Positions 27,601 through 42,600 of a DNA stretch of 64,000 bases are shown here, in pieces. The translations under genes and the position numbers were made by a program. This stretch comes from Syngnathus acus (Eukaryota; Chordata; Actinopteri; Syngnathiformes; Syngnathidae). The DNA is taken from contig NC_051088.1 in NCBI RefSeq assembly GCF_901709675.1, positions 12,257,693 through 12,321,692 on the forward strand. The letters run 5' to 3'. Numbering within the stretch: position 1 is the first letter of the stretch; each line of letters begins with the position of its first letter. Below the pieces are notes generated by a model that was not told the DNA's origin, made no database searches, and worked only from the letters and a program-made list of their open reading frames with translations.

Positions 27601-30600
27601 GTAAACAAAGCACCTAACAGCCTCAGGTGCTCCCCAGACACTGCCGCAATTGAAAGCTCATTCAGAACTTCAGGTGATAGAACTCACAAGCTTTGGTCTG
27701 GTACTTTTCCTTCCATGTGTTAATCGTGCAACTGCACAAGAATCATGTTTTTTTTAATTTTAATATGAATGTATTATTCTCATTGGTGCACCAAATAGTG
27801 TCGCGCCACTTGAGCTGAGGTGCTGGGGGCAATACCTTGCTCAAGGGCATCTTGACACTATCCTGCAAGTGGAAAAGCATCTCACCAACAACTAGTTTCC
27901 ATCTGGTTCATACTTAAATTAACAAAAAACATATGCAGTTAGGTATGTGAAAATGAAAATGTGCCAGTTTGAATAATTTCTATTGTATTTATTAAAATAA
28001 CGCTCTGCACCAGACTTGCAATGGGCACACAAAATAGGCCTCTGTATGTTTTTTTATATTTCTAAACCAACATGGTTGAATAAATATCAGAATTTGTCCA
28101 AATAAATGCATGCCAGCAATACACAGTAAGATTCTTCAAAATTAAATGTCGAGAAAAACTTAGCTTAGCTCGTGTCATAAAAAACACTAAATAATGAGAC
28201 CGCTGTGTTTTGCTCAAAATGTGTTTCACTTTGCTACAGCCAGACACATTTTAAATTTGGGCTTATTTTTATGACACACACATGAGTGACACTAATTATG
28301 ATTTTTTTTTTTTTACACATTTTTAAGACACTGCCTTTAGTACACTCAATCCTTAGCCCGTGGCATAGCTGTAATCTAAATGGACCCACAAAAAAAGCAG
28401 ACTTTACAACTGCCGCTTTGCTAAATGATTTATCACAGCGGACTTGTGCCTGAGCAGTAAAAGCTCTGTTGCAAGAGGCAACTACAGCAATTCTTACTAA
28501 TGAAATAATCCATATTAGCTGCTCAACTAAAACGCTGAGCAGAAGCCCGCTAACAAGTTAAGTGCCAGCTTCATACATAATGAATTGGAAAGAGCAGGGC
28601 TAGATTGATGTTTGGTGTCCAATGAACGTCGTTCACCAACCGAGCCTTTGCTTCCGTTTTTATCTCTGGGAGATATGTTCTCACGAATAAGATTGCTTCT
28701 GAAACGTGTTCTGGGACTGGGACTTCAGAGCACTTTTCGGAGCACTCTCTCATAGCAATAGAATCAGGAATCTTCACAGCAGGACAAAGTACTCTGCTGA
28801 TTTGCTCCTACCTTTTGTGCAGGAGGCCGACACTGATGACAACCAAGGAACGCTGGGATTTGAAGAGTTTTGTTCCTTCTACAAAATGATGTCGACTCGC
28901 CGAGACCTGTACCTCCTCATGCTCACCTACAGCAACCACAAAGACCACCTTGATACAGATGACCTGACCAGGTTCTTAGAAATTGAGCAGAAGGTACTCG
29001 CACTGTTAAATCACACAAGTGGGAGTGTTTAGTGTGACTTAGGCTGACTTTGTGCATGCTGGCGTCAAAAGATCATGAGTTACAAAGTTTTGAGGTGCTT
29101 TGGTGTGGGGAAAATGCAGACATCACGAGGTCCTACATAAGGGAAATTTCATGTGCCCTTGCCACACTGGAGGTGAGGTTGTAAAGTGTTTTCTCTTCTC
29201 TAATAATACCCCTGCACTGAAAAAGAAAAAAAGAATGAATTAATGAGCGTGACTGCAAGTTGTTCGTAGAGCAGCCAGACTGTGCTCCTTCTTCCAATTA
29301 GCACTCTGCCAGGGTATTTTTAAGAGGCAGTCATTTTTTAAGGAAGGATGCTCTGTCAGCAACTTGTCAGCTTTCCTACGGTTATGAAAAGCTTATTCTC
29401 AGATTCTGATCATGAGATGAAATTTGGTCTTGGTGAGTAATTCATGACATTATGTAAAGTGATGAGTATGTATTTATTTGAATACCATAATGCGAAAAAG
29501 CCATGTTGGTATATAGTCAAAGCTAGCTAGGTTGCCACTCTGAAGAAAATGTCCTTTACTGGCTTGAAATAAGCCACCTCGCTGCAGGACTTGTCAGATT
29601 TATCCTCACAGCTATCCTTTTTTTTCTTCCAAAGACCAACTTGAAAATGAATGTTTAATCATCTTTGTCATCTCAGCTCAGTCACCACGATTGACACGAT
29701 TTAAAGCAATCCGACTTGAATAGCTTTGAACCAATCCGAGGATAGAAAAATGTTGACATCACCCTGAGCCTTCTAGCAGAACTGATCAGATTGGTTTAGA
29801 TTGGTTTGATTTGTTTTTGTCATTGGCCAGCAATCCTGAGTTCTGAAGACTGCAAATACATTTTAATAGAAGTTAATATCTGATTGGACACAAAAAAAAA
29901 AAAACTACAAGCGATGCACAAACACCTTGGTAAATAAAATATAAAATCATGTAAGTTGTAAATGTAGGTCAGTGCACTTAATAGTGTTTAGGCTCGCTTG
30001 CCGTGACTTAATTGTGTTCTATTACACGATAACCTGTCATAGTGAAGACAGTGACTAACCCCGAATTGTCCGACCCGCTTTAAAAGAATCAATATACGAG
30101 CCATTTCACGCTCCACAGCAGTAAGCACAGAGAAATTTAGATCATTGGTGGGGGAGACAGTCATGCATTCAACTTGTTCCGCTTACCAATAACTACAATT
30201 TTACTTTGCTTTCCAGTAAGGCATCATTTTGGTGCTACAGTGCATACATACATGCAGATGCATTTCTTTTTTTTATATGGATTTCCTTACTTTATAGATG
30301 ACCAAAGTGAGCAAGGACCATTGTCTGGAAATTGTCAACAAATTTGAGCCGTGTTCAGAGAACCAAAAGCAAGCCGTTTTGGGAATTGATGGTGAGAATA
30401 CTATTCTTTTGTTCCTATACTTAACATTGTGTATGATTTTGCAGTCAATTTTCAGTGTCTTCTTAATCCAGAAGGATGTATGAGTGAATTGAAAATATTT
30501 TTTTTCCAAAGAGATACACTCATAAATCTAATAATCAAAATTTATCCATGTTCATTTATTTTATTTTTTAAAAATAGTTAACAATTTAATCACATACCAT

Positions 30601-33600
30601 TTTAATTTTCAACTTATTTTATATTAGAATAGCCCATAAATCTTAACACATTGATTTGATAGTCAAACATTGTTTTTCTATACATATGTAAATATTTTCA
30701 AAATCATTCTGGTAAATATTGATAATATCGCATGCATCACTAGACCCGACTAGACCTGCTCTTGGATTACTTACTACGTCAGAAAAGGTGCATGAAACCA
30801 AAACCTGGATCAGCTTGGTTCTAACACCACTTTAATCTTCTTTCAGGGTTTACAAATTACACGCGCAGCCCCGCAGGCGATATCTTCAACCCGGATCACT
30901 ACAGTGTTAACCAGGACATGAGCCAGCCGCTGTGCAACTACTTCATCGCTTCCTCGCACAACACGTACCTGATGGGAGACCAGCTGATGTCCCAGTCCAG
31001 AGTGGACATGTATGCCTGGGTGCTGCAGGCTGGCTGCCGCTGTGTTGAGGGTACTTCATCCCCCCCACCCTGGCCTTACTTGTACTGATAAATAAATAAA
31101 TAACAAGATATGCATTAAATGTAAAAGTTTTAAAGTCATTAAATGACATTTGACTCTGAAGCAACCACAGTTTTAATTTTGAAACTCATCCTTTGAATTT
31201 CTGATAGAAGTTGATAAATATGTCATGTTTGGAACCTTGCATTGCCTACTTTATAAAGGTTACCACCCACACAGCATTACAAAGCCAGCACAATAAACGG
31301 AGCACTCAATGGATAAAAGATGGAAGAAAATTGCCATTTGAAGTTTTGTATTGACCGATTAAGCGGCAATCTGTACATATATTTTTTTAACAGTAACTGT
31401 AGATGTGTGGCTTGCGTCCTGCATATTCCTTAAACCCAAAACATTGTGTTACCAATCATTAGAGGGTATAGTGGGACAAAAAGATCAAGCCTCTTGACAA
31501 TGTTATTTGAAATTGACTCTTATATGAATGAGACTCATCAGACAAGGTTACAAGACGACATACTTGACCACTTGATGCGTTTTTGACTCGTGTGTTCATC
31601 TTGAAATGGCCTGTTCTTGAATTTGAAGAAGAGGCGCTGCTGATTGTCATGAATCTCTTGTGCACAGTGGACTGCTGGGATGGTCAGGATGGCGAGCCAA
31701 TTGTTCATCACGGCTACACTCTTACCTCCAAGATCCTCTTCAAAGATGTTATTGAAACCATCAACAAATATGCCTTTGTCAAGAATGAGTATGTAATAAC
31801 ACACACAACCACTCCACTGATATGCAAATAGATTCAGAAATCTCGGGGGGGAAAAAATAATCATAAAGTGGCACAGAAATATGTGAAAAAATTATTATAT
31901 ATTTACAATTGGCCATCAAGAAGTGTTACTATTTGTTATGTCAAGCTGTATTTTCAGCATTTAGGATAAGATTTTAGCTTTGCACATAAAAGCTGTTAGT
32001 CATTAAACATGAAATACTTGACTATTTTTGGTCTCAAAGGCTGTTTAGGAATATTGATTGACAGATGAAAAGTATGTTTTTTTTAATGCCAATTTTATGA
32101 AATGCATTCCATCATCAGCCGCTGTCTGGAGCTTGCGTTTATTCTAATATTCTGTGATAATCAGTGCTTAACAAATTTATTCTATCATCAGCTAGAAAAA
32201 CAAGAATACGTGACTATTTTATTGCTTTTAAACAAAAAACATTCGAAGGTCGACCTCGCACTTTGTGTATAAATGAGGAATTTCAAATTGAAGTGAAGGC
32301 TTTCAAAGTTGTCTGTCTGGAGTCACAAGGCAGAGTTACATCAACACAATGTTTAAAACTCAAATGCTCGATCAGCCTTGGAGACCAGATCGAGTTTATG
32401 GACCGAATAAAGCCCCAAATGACATTCTTAAAAAAAAACTATTGGAAAACTCCGAGGTTACCAGTGAAGGACAGCAAGGACTAGTGTGATGAGCTCATTT
32501 ATGGAGGTTAAAAGTCTCACAGTGGCATTGTAGCTGTTTTTTTGTAGGGTCTCAATGTTTTTTCTGCTCAATACCAGTACTTTACAGGTTTAACTGTGTT
32601 GTTCCAAGTTTTGTGTCTGTTTGTTACGGATGATATAACATATCCAAGAGATGTCTACTCACACGTCAACAAGTATGTGTGCAAGGAGAGATGTGCCCCA
32701 CCCCCCTCTCCACCACCTTCTCTTTCAAACTAGCGGCATCAAAAGGTGATATGCTCATCGACATGCATGCAGTCTGAAGGATGTGCAGAAAAGATCTATT
32801 TTTAGCACAAAAGCCAACGAAATGCTCCATTTGCTGAGATTGAATCCTTTTGTGTTTTCTGGAAACATTATCGTGAGTGCCCCTATTCCACCTGAAACCT
32901 TTTAAACTCTGTCAGGTAAAAGGATTATGTCATTATAAAGGACAATCTGATTTCCAAGTGACGAGATGAATGACCCAACGGACGGCTGACAAGAGATAAA
33001 TTGGAATGAAAAGCTGCCATCTTATGAATAGGTCCACACCCTTGACAGCAAAGGATCTATTGTATATTATAGAGCAGGGATTATCAACTGGTGGTCCGCG
33101 GCCCTCTAGTGGTCCGTGGCAGTATTGCAAGTGCCCCGTGAAATTGGAAATAGAAAATAATTGTAGCATTTTTAAAAATAAAATTGATTTATTATTTAGA
33201 CTTGATTTATTTTCCAGATAATTTTGCGAATCATTTAGCCATCCAAATTATGTCAAATGTAGCTGAGATTCTGAAAATAGACAAATAAATAGCCTGAATA
33301 GATCTATCCTCCTTCGGTGGAAAATAAAATAATATTCGGCCAAAACAGTGGTCCCTGAGTTGCTACTTGGTTATAATGGTGGTCGCTTGGACAAAACCAG
33401 TTGAAAACTCCTGTTTTAGACCGTAACATACATGAAAAAAGAACAGGTAATAATAACATAAGCAAAACATGTTGACTTTCTCAATTTTTGTACAGAAAAA
33501 GAATGTAATGTATTCTTTGATTCTGCAATGACTATTGAAGAGTGTTACAGTTCTATCTAATCATTAAAGACTAAATTTAGCCATTGAATCTAATGGATAG

Positions 33601-36600
33601 ATTTATTTAGTGTTTAAGAACGGATTTTTCTCTTCAATTCAGGAGTAGGTCCAAATAAAATTGAATGACACAATAACAAGTTTAGTTACAGTCGGTGTGA
33701 GTCACAGCACAGACAAAAAAAACAAAACAAAAACAGCAATAGCTGCTGAAGCAGACTCCTGACATTTTATTCTAAGGCGCTAAACTATTCAGTTCCAGCA
33801 GTGGAGCAATCGTACTTGTCACTGCATATCATATTTCAACTATGGCTGCATATCAAACCTCCAAAATGGATGACAGATTTCAACATGATATCAACCTTGT
33901 GGACGCAGGTGCATAACATTGCAAACAAATGACACCGTATTATGTGTCCCCTCTCCAGCATCTCAGCATCCTGACATCAATCTCCTGTGTGTCATTGTCT
34001 GCCTTCTACCAGTTTCCCGGTCATCCTGTCCATAGAGAACCACTGCAGTGTCCCTCAACAAAAAAAGATGGCTCAGTACCTCATTGATATTCTGGGAGAC
34101 AAACTCGACGTTTCCAACATCAAAGCGGAAGTTTCTGGTTGGCTCCCCTCACCGGAGAACCTTAAGGGGAAGATCCTTGTTAAAGTAAGTCTAGTCTGTT
34201 GGTGAACTGTGACGCACTTCAACCTGAAATTAGGAAACCTTGCTGTTTCAAACGGACTTCAAAAGTAGCCGAGACCAAGTGGTCAAGTTATTGGCGGTAA
34301 CTTGAATTGATGCTGGACGAAAAAAACCATCTCTGCGTACAATTAATGAAAGAATTAATCGATAATATAAGTGAGAGGAAGTTTTGGGATTCTTCACTTC
34401 CTGTTCAACTTCAATGTAAGCTTGCTGCTTCTAGGATGAGAACATGACTCGTCACTCGTAGATCTCAATCTAGGTGTAAAAAAGAAATGCAATTAAAATA
34501 ATTATTAATGTTTTAATTATTAATGCATTAATTTATCATGGACATTTTTATTTATTTTGTTTTTGCTTTTATTCTTACAAACGTCATTACTTTTTTTTCC
34601 CTCAAATACAGGAATTAAAACCATCTGTTTTGGACAGTCTTTTTTTTTTAAACCCCATATCTGCACTTTTACTTAAGTGCATTGCGTGAATACTTCAATG
34701 AATACCTTTGGCAATTTAAAGTGTTTCAGTAACTTAACTTGCAATGTTTTTGGACCTTGATAGAACAATAGAGTACCTGGAGAAAGTCATCATGCAAAAA
34801 GTCCACACAGGAAGGTGATTTGAGAATACAAAGACGTGCTGCCCACTAGCAACTTAAGTTAATTTCACGGAATGTTTTTCCTTTCCATTTAATTTTAAAC
34901 TTCCTCTCAATGGTAGTATTTTATGCAAGGCAAATCCTAAATGATGGATTGAATCTCTAATTGTAACAGGCCCATGCTGACAGAACGCCGATTTAACATG
35001 TTGAAGTTAATGAGGCTGCACCGCCACCAAATGCTCGTAGTGAAGAGACAGCTCTCTGCCAATACCTGGCATGAAAGAAACGTCTCGGGCTCAATGTCTC
35101 CAGAACCACCACTTGTGTGTACTGCAGCAATGTTATACAGTATGAATGGAAACTTGGTGAGGAGGCGACAGTACTGAAGTTATCTTTAGCATACATCATG
35201 AAGATGTTTCAAGACATGCCTCAGGCTACAACATCCAGGACATACTGTGACAATTGAAACATTAGACTTGCCAAGGGTAACATCACTTTCAATCTTGTGC
35301 ATTTTTTTCTACTTCTACAACTTTTTCATATATATTTTTTTCTTGGTCAGGGTAAAAAGTTGCCTCCAAACATCGATGAAAACGCAGAGGAGGGTGACGT
35401 GTCGGACGAAGACAGTGCAGATGAGATGGAGGATGACTGCAAGCTGATGAATGGAGACGTATGTATGCGCGTTACCCCTTTTTTTAAATTTAATAAAGCG
35501 AGGTTGAGAACCTTACATAAGGATATAAACTTTATTGTATGTTTCCTCTTTAATGGTGCTTGGTTTTATGAAAATGGAAGGTGTAAAAATGTGGAACATG
35601 TGTACTTGTGCATTCATCTGAATTTTGTTGCAGGTGAAATAACATTGTGAAATGCTGTTTATTATTTATGAGGTACCAATGAATACATTTAATGATGATA
35701 CAATAAAGTGACAAACCTATTTGTAGCTCATAGGCACAGTACGACTCACCATTCAAATCATTGGGTTCGTAGCTAAACTATGCCATCATGTGGCTGCATT
35801 CTGCATGGGCATATTTTTGCTCTGGTAATCATCACGTTTGTATTTAAAATATAAAACAGCTCGCATAAAATATAATTCATACAAAGTATAAGTTACCATG
35901 CTTTTTGAATTTCATGATGTGTTTGCCTTCCTCCTGCAGATGTCAGCCAACAGGAAACAAGTCGAGAACATGGCGAAGAAAAAGCTAGACAACCTGATGA
36001 AAGAGTCCAAGATTCGAGATAGAGAAGACCCGGACAGTTTTACCATCGCTGCACTTCCACCTGCTGGGCAGTTAAATGAAACTGACTCAAAGGTACGTCT
36101 GCTGGCATGAATAATCAAGGCTGAATTGCAATTACTGACAAAAATTAAATCGCAGAAGAATTGAATTAATCTTTTCTTTAATGTTGCTCTTGTTATGAGT
36201 GTCACAGCTGGCAGTTAAGCAGTACTATATTTTTATAAATGCTATTTTTGGAAAAAGTCGGTCCATTACTACGCGTTTTGTATTTTTAATGAACATACAT
36301 AAACATCCACAGAAATGTACTTTTCGAACAATGAAATTAATTCATTTGGAACGTTCAATACCACTTGAATTCTTGAGTAGTCACCGATACCAAGCACAGA
36401 TACCACTAGCACTTTTGATACATAAAATTCACACAAAATAATTATGAAGCCCTATGTCCCAATATTGCAAATCTTATTCCAATATAAAATATATAAAATA
36501 TAAAAAAATAGTTAAAACAATTATTTAAAAAAATTATTTAAAAATTAAAATATAAAATGTATCAGAATATAGCAAAGTTCCTGATGGTAAAACAGTCACA

Positions 36601-39600
36601 AAAGGCCCGCAAATCACCTCCCAGAAGATGAATGTCGTAAAAATCTGTTTAAAAAATGTGCGTCTTTTAACAGGTGACGGTGACATCGGACGAGGCTAAC
36701 ACCAGCAGCAATAAGCGCACTGGCCACTCGTTCATGGAGAACTTTTCAAAACGCAAGGTTTGTTATTTGTTTATTGATTCCCCTCCCAAAAAATTGCAAC
36801 TCAGCAAATGCAAAGAAGGTTCATAGTACCAAATGTTTACTATGATGAGTTGTTCCCTCAGAAGACAATCCATTTTCTACACTGTTACTGTTTCCACAAC
36901 AGAAAAAAAATGCAAAGCTGAAGAAGACCTCAAGCTTGGAAGACACAGATACGGACCAAGAAAGCTCCAGCAGTGCATCGCGAGCCCCCCTACATCACAA
37001 CAAGTAACAAATTTGACTAAATAATACTGTCCCTACTTTAAAGTATGTCCGCTTCATCCTGTATGTCCAATTTCCAGAAAGAAGAAAACCATGAAGTTAT
37101 CCAGAGCTCTGTCTGACCTGGTCAAATACACGTGCTCTGTGGGCCTCTATGACGTTGAAGCACAAGGTGCTTTCCCTACTCACAAATTATCACATAGAAC
37201 CTGTTCACAATTGTTTCTAATCTCTCTTTTGTCAATGGTAGTCAACTGCAACTGGCAGGTTTCATCCTTGAGTGAAACCAAAGCCCATCATTTGATGCAG
37301 CAGAAAGCCAGCTCCTTCAACCATTTTAACCAGCGACAGCTCTCACGCATCTACCCGTCTTCTTATCGTGTGGATTCGTCAAACTTCAACCCTCAGCCCT
37401 TCTGGAACGCAGGCTGCCAACTTGGTATGCTCTACTACCTATTCTCCTCTCTGACAAAGTAGATTATATAACTAGAGTGGTTCTGCAGCGCTTCATTTTT
37501 TATTTTAATTTTATTTTTTTCCCTTCCACTCATCATCTGAATCAATTTATTTGCCGTTTCTGGAGGCAGCACATTAGAAAACAGTTACAACATACAGAAA
37601 ACATGCAATGCACAACAGTAAAATGAAAATGAAGCGAACATGCTTGCATGTGGGCAAGACTGATAATCAGCTTGTAAAATGTTCATGATCATACAGACAA
37701 TCTGATGTTTCATTACAGTTGCACTCAACTACCAGTCGGAGGGTCGGGTGCTTCAGCTCAACAGAGCCAAATTCTACAGCAATGGCAACTGTGGCTTCAT
37801 CCTCAAACCCAAATGCATGTGTGAAGGTGAGCATGCATACAATCAAGGATTTTACGTTTGGATTTTTTTTGGGGGGTGGGGCAGAAGTGTGTGTGTGTGC
37901 GTGCGTGACTAGTTCCAGACATAATATATATTTTCACATGGCTTTTTCTTTTTTGCTTACATTTCAGGTGCCTTTAATCCCAATATGGAGGATCCACTGC
38001 CGGGTCAAATGAAGAAACAACTTGTGTTGAAGATCATCAGTGGACAACAGCTACCCAAACCCAAAGACTCGATGCTGGGGGACCGAGGAGAGGTACTTTG
38101 ATACAGTCGGTGAAATTAGCTCGTATACCAAATTGACATCATCGTGTCCCGTGTCAGATCATTGACCCCTTTGTGGAAGTGGAAATCATTGGCCTTCCAG
38201 TGGACTGCTCCAAGGAGCAAACTCGAGTGGTAGATGATAACGGTGAGTTGGAGAATTTTCTTTTTTGCACTTCAACTCTCATTTTTGGCATTTCACACAT
38301 AGTGTAGGTCAGATTTAAAAGTTTTTGAAAAACCTCCTACAGCCATACTCAATGAATAGCAATTTAGGAGGTCAAGTTCAATTAGATGAAAGAATCAAAA
38401 TTATAGTGGCCCTATTTTTTATTACTTGTCATAAGGACCAGCCTACAAATAGGAAAAGCATTCTTTACTGAAAAAGAAAAAAAAGTTCACTCTTGGCTAA
38501 GTAAAAATTTCCATTTTTTATGACATTTGCTCACTGATTCCAAAGAGACAATTCAAACAAAGGCAAAATCATCATTTCTAATTTTTTCCCTGCCCAAATT
38601 AAAAGTGCAACATTGGTCTGCTTGTCTGGGTTCTGATGTTTTATTGATGAGAAGAGTCCAAAGAGACCAGCCCATGCAACACCTCCGCTCTGCACACAGC
38701 ACGAATAATTGATCGCTGCTAAGTTGTGTTCCACTCAACGAAACTCTCCCGACTCTACTTTCTCTGCCCTCTATCACTTATCTCAATTTTTAATTATCTT
38801 TTCATTTCTTAGTTTTACTCTCCTGGTGTGTACTTCTCGTGCAAAGCACCACCGCCTTCCATTTTTAACACCTAAAATCTCACTCGGGATGCTCCTGCAG
38901 GTTTCAACCCGATGTGGGAGGAAACTCTGGTGTTTACAGTCCACATGCCAGAGCTGACCCTCGTGCGTTTCCTCGTGTGGGACCACGACCCCATTGGTCA
39001 AGACTTCATTGGCCAGCGTACCATCGCCTTCAACAGCATGATGCCAGGTCAGACTTGAATGTGGATCTATTATTGTGTTGGGCCGAAAATATTGCTGAAT
39101 GCTGTCCAGTGAAATAAATTACATTTGTGTATCTTCTGTTTTTTCCCCTCCTTGGTGTTTGTTGATAGGTTATCGCCACGTCTACTTAGAAGGTATGGAG
39201 GAGGCTTCCATCTTTGTTCATGTAGCTGTACATGACATCACCGGTAAGGTAGGTATTGCTGTGGGAGCCATGTGGATCCCTAATCCAATTAGACATTTGA
39301 AAGCTCTGAAATGACCATTGTAAATTGGTATTTTTTAATCAAAGTAGAGTCATCGATATTTTCTAAAATTCCTTAGCCTGTTTATTGTTGGTGAAGTCAA
39401 TGTCTCACTATTTTGCATGTACTGTGTGTGTTTAATGAAGCTTCCGATTGGAATAGTGTGTATTGTTGGTATTTCAACTTTGAGAAAGAATGCAGATGTT
39501 CCTTTTTAAAAAAAAAAAAAAAAAAATTTGTGTTTGTTTCAGTGCACTCAGCCGTTTCAAGTCACTTGCAAAATTGTACTTCATATTGTCCTTGTTTTGA

Positions 39601-42600
39601 ACCGTGTCTTACGCATAAGCTTTGTACTTGTTGTTCGTTATATCTTACTTCGCCCCACGCCAGTGTTTTGTTTCTTTTTCATTTGTTGCCGTCTGATTCT
39701 CTCTTTCTGCCCCACTCTGCCTCTGTCTGTCTGTAATTCCAGTGGAGCCCTCTTTTACCAAATGATACATTTCGAAGCAGGACATTTTTAGGAACGTTGA
39801 AGCTGCCACTCAAAGCTCAGGTGTAGTGACAGCCAGTCGGCAACCTGCATGAGTCCAATCGCCACGCTCCCCCCTGCACATCTCCCACTCGTCCGCTTGA
39901 CATAAAAGAGCAACTCATGCCTCGCATGAGTTATTGAAGACTATCTGCACTTTCCTCGATCCATCAAGTAGATCCAATGTCTGTAACTCTTGAGAACAGA
40001 AGGCTTCCATCTCTCTTTTTTTCAGTATTTAATTAGATGACTCCATCATTTGAAATCCATCCAGTATATTAAAACAAATATTCAACAGGATGACTTCAAA
40101 TGTCACATTATAGACTTGAGTCCTCGTATTTGTATAAGCTAGTGGATTTGGTAGCCGGCGGTTGTTTGCTTTAGCTGCTAATTGCTAACTTGGTTGCTGT
40201 AAACAAATTAATACACTCCCCAGATATGCCAGCTTTCTCGCTCCCCGTTCTCGAAGCTGGCTGTGTGGTACACCGTTTAGTGCTCACAAACTGCAATTAT
40301 ATTGTTCCAAGTTGTTTTTATTTTACCACGCTGCGTGTGACTGTTTGTACTTGATTTAGTAAGGTTGTGAAAGATGGCCGTGTTGTAGAGCTCCAGGTGA
40401 CTACAGATCGCGATGATGTTTTCTTTCATCATTCTCAAATGTCAACACAAAAACCATCTGTACAAGTTGCTAAGTGTCCCATTTCTGGCATCGATTGACG
40501 ATTAACATCCAGGCAGGACGTTGAGCTCAGCTTTCAGATGCCTCCTTTCCTCCGTTTTAGATTCTGATCAATCACTTTAATCCTTTTTTTTTGTTCAGTC
40601 TTGTTCGTTCACTGTTACTGTCGCCTCAGTGCCAACGCTTGGGCTACTTGGATCTACTTCTAACATTTAAAGTTCATTTGAGTTTACTTTGGATTCAATA
40701 GAATATCTTACACAAGCAGACCTTCACAATCATCACGCTGTTTGGATGTTCTTGCCTGACATTGTCATATCAGTCTTTATTTTTTTGCCTTAGTGTGCAT
40801 CTACCAGGGTCAGGAAACATCCACACATTTGAATTTCAGTGACATTGTACTGACTTAATGGGGTCTTAGCAATTGCAGCGTTAATTTGAAAAACGTGTTC
40901 AAAACTTTAGCTTGAGAGAAAAAACTTTTAGTTTTACTCTGCATGGGCTTTATAGTAAGACTGACACCAATTACAACGGAAGGTGTTTTTTGCAACTCGT
41001 GCGTTTCTTCAAGCATCAATTGTTCTTTATTGCATCTTATAAATTGAAAATTAATCGTGTAAAATGTATCATTCTGCCATGAAGCAGATATTGACTACAA
41101 CTATCGTTGGAGGACAGCTTTGTTGTTGTTGATTAAATGACTAATAATTTAATTTCACTGTGAGCAAGCATGGCGTACAACTAAAAGGTCTTTGTAAACA
41201 CTGACTGACTAGTTTTGTGTCAGGAAAGTACGAAAATGTGGATGTGTTGTTGTTGTTTTTTTTTTTACTCCTTAATCAAGCATGTTTACTTCTCCAAGTG
41301 TGTGACCGCAATAATGCAGCATACCATCTGCATGGTGGCAGCATTTCAAATGTTGAATTGCTCATACACCGTGTGTTTGACAGCTTTCTTTGTTGTGCTT
41401 TCATCAGGCCAAAGCAGCCAGCGGCATAAAAGGCCTCTTTCACAGAAGTCCAAAGCAGGCCTCTCTAGACAGCCATGCTGCTGCACAGCACAGCCGTAAG
41501 CAACCCTTTGGTGCCCACCTCCTGCGGCGCACTGCCAGCGCACCCACCAAAGGTCAGCCCAAAGTCAAGAAGGGCCTCCCCGATATCACCATTAACACCA
41601 AAGACTGCAACTCGGAGGGCGCAAGCGAGGACCGAGAGTCTGAGGACAAGGCCTCTGCCTCCTCCTCTCACCAGCCAACACCACCACAACTCCGCAACGG
41701 CGAGTCGACGTCATCCCGCCAAGCCAACGGCCAATGGGAACACCCCGACACCAATGGGACTTTTCACGCCGAGGGTAAAGGTAAGAGCCCTTGTTTTGCT
41801 CATCGGCGGCCTTTGAGCGAGCCTTTAAAACGGGCCAGTCGACTCCGTTTTCACGATCAGGATATGAAGCCGGGGGTTTTCGCTCGGGTCTCACTTAACA
41901 GCTCCAGCAAGGTGGGAATGTCTTCTAACTGTATCACATGCGTGATCGGCTCCAAGGAGAGTCCAGATGCGCAAAGAAAGGGCCACGTTGAGGAAGGGCA
42001 GGGATCAGAGTCAAAATTGGCAGATGAGCAGGAAAAAAACAATTGTTCAACCAAGAAAAGGGCTAAGCCGAAGCCTGCAGCACATCGCCAGCCGCAAGCT
42101 TCTCCCCCAAGCTCACAGTCACTTCCTCACTCAAAGGAGGCCCAGTTTTGCTACTCATCCCAGGCGTTCCTACGACCCAAGCCGTTCCCCAGATCCAAAG
42201 CAAGGCAAACGCTGGCAGCCCAGCACATCCAATCTCTGCCTGACGCAACACAGAGGAACGCCCTGTCTTGCAACATTCCCCGTAGACGTTTTCCCAACAC
42301 TGTCACACCGGCGCAGAGCCTCACACCAGATTGTCGGAGCAACCTCCGTTGGCACCAGGCGACGGTACCCAAATATGGCACCGTGTGTGGTCCCGCCTTC
42401 ATCTCATTCGCAAGCAGTGACGGGAGTCCGAGACTCTCACTCAGTGATGACAGCAGTAGCTGTGACAGCTTTGGCAGCCTGAGCAGCTTCGACTCCCTCC
42501 CGGTGCGGCCTCGAAGTGCTGTCCTCGACAGCCGCAAGAGGGCGGTAGGCACTCTTCAACGTGAGATGAATGCCCTGTTTGCCCAGAAAATGGAGGAGTT

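Noticed and set aside
31781-31790. Donor at GAGTAT|GTAATA for plch2 exon 8
   Set aside because: It leaves phase 0 and would shift the frame of exon 9. The GA|GTATGT donor gives the conserved [10 protein letters not shown] frame.
42151-42552. 133-codon minus-strand frame opposite plch2 exon 21
   Set aside because: Antisense shadow of the open tail exon.
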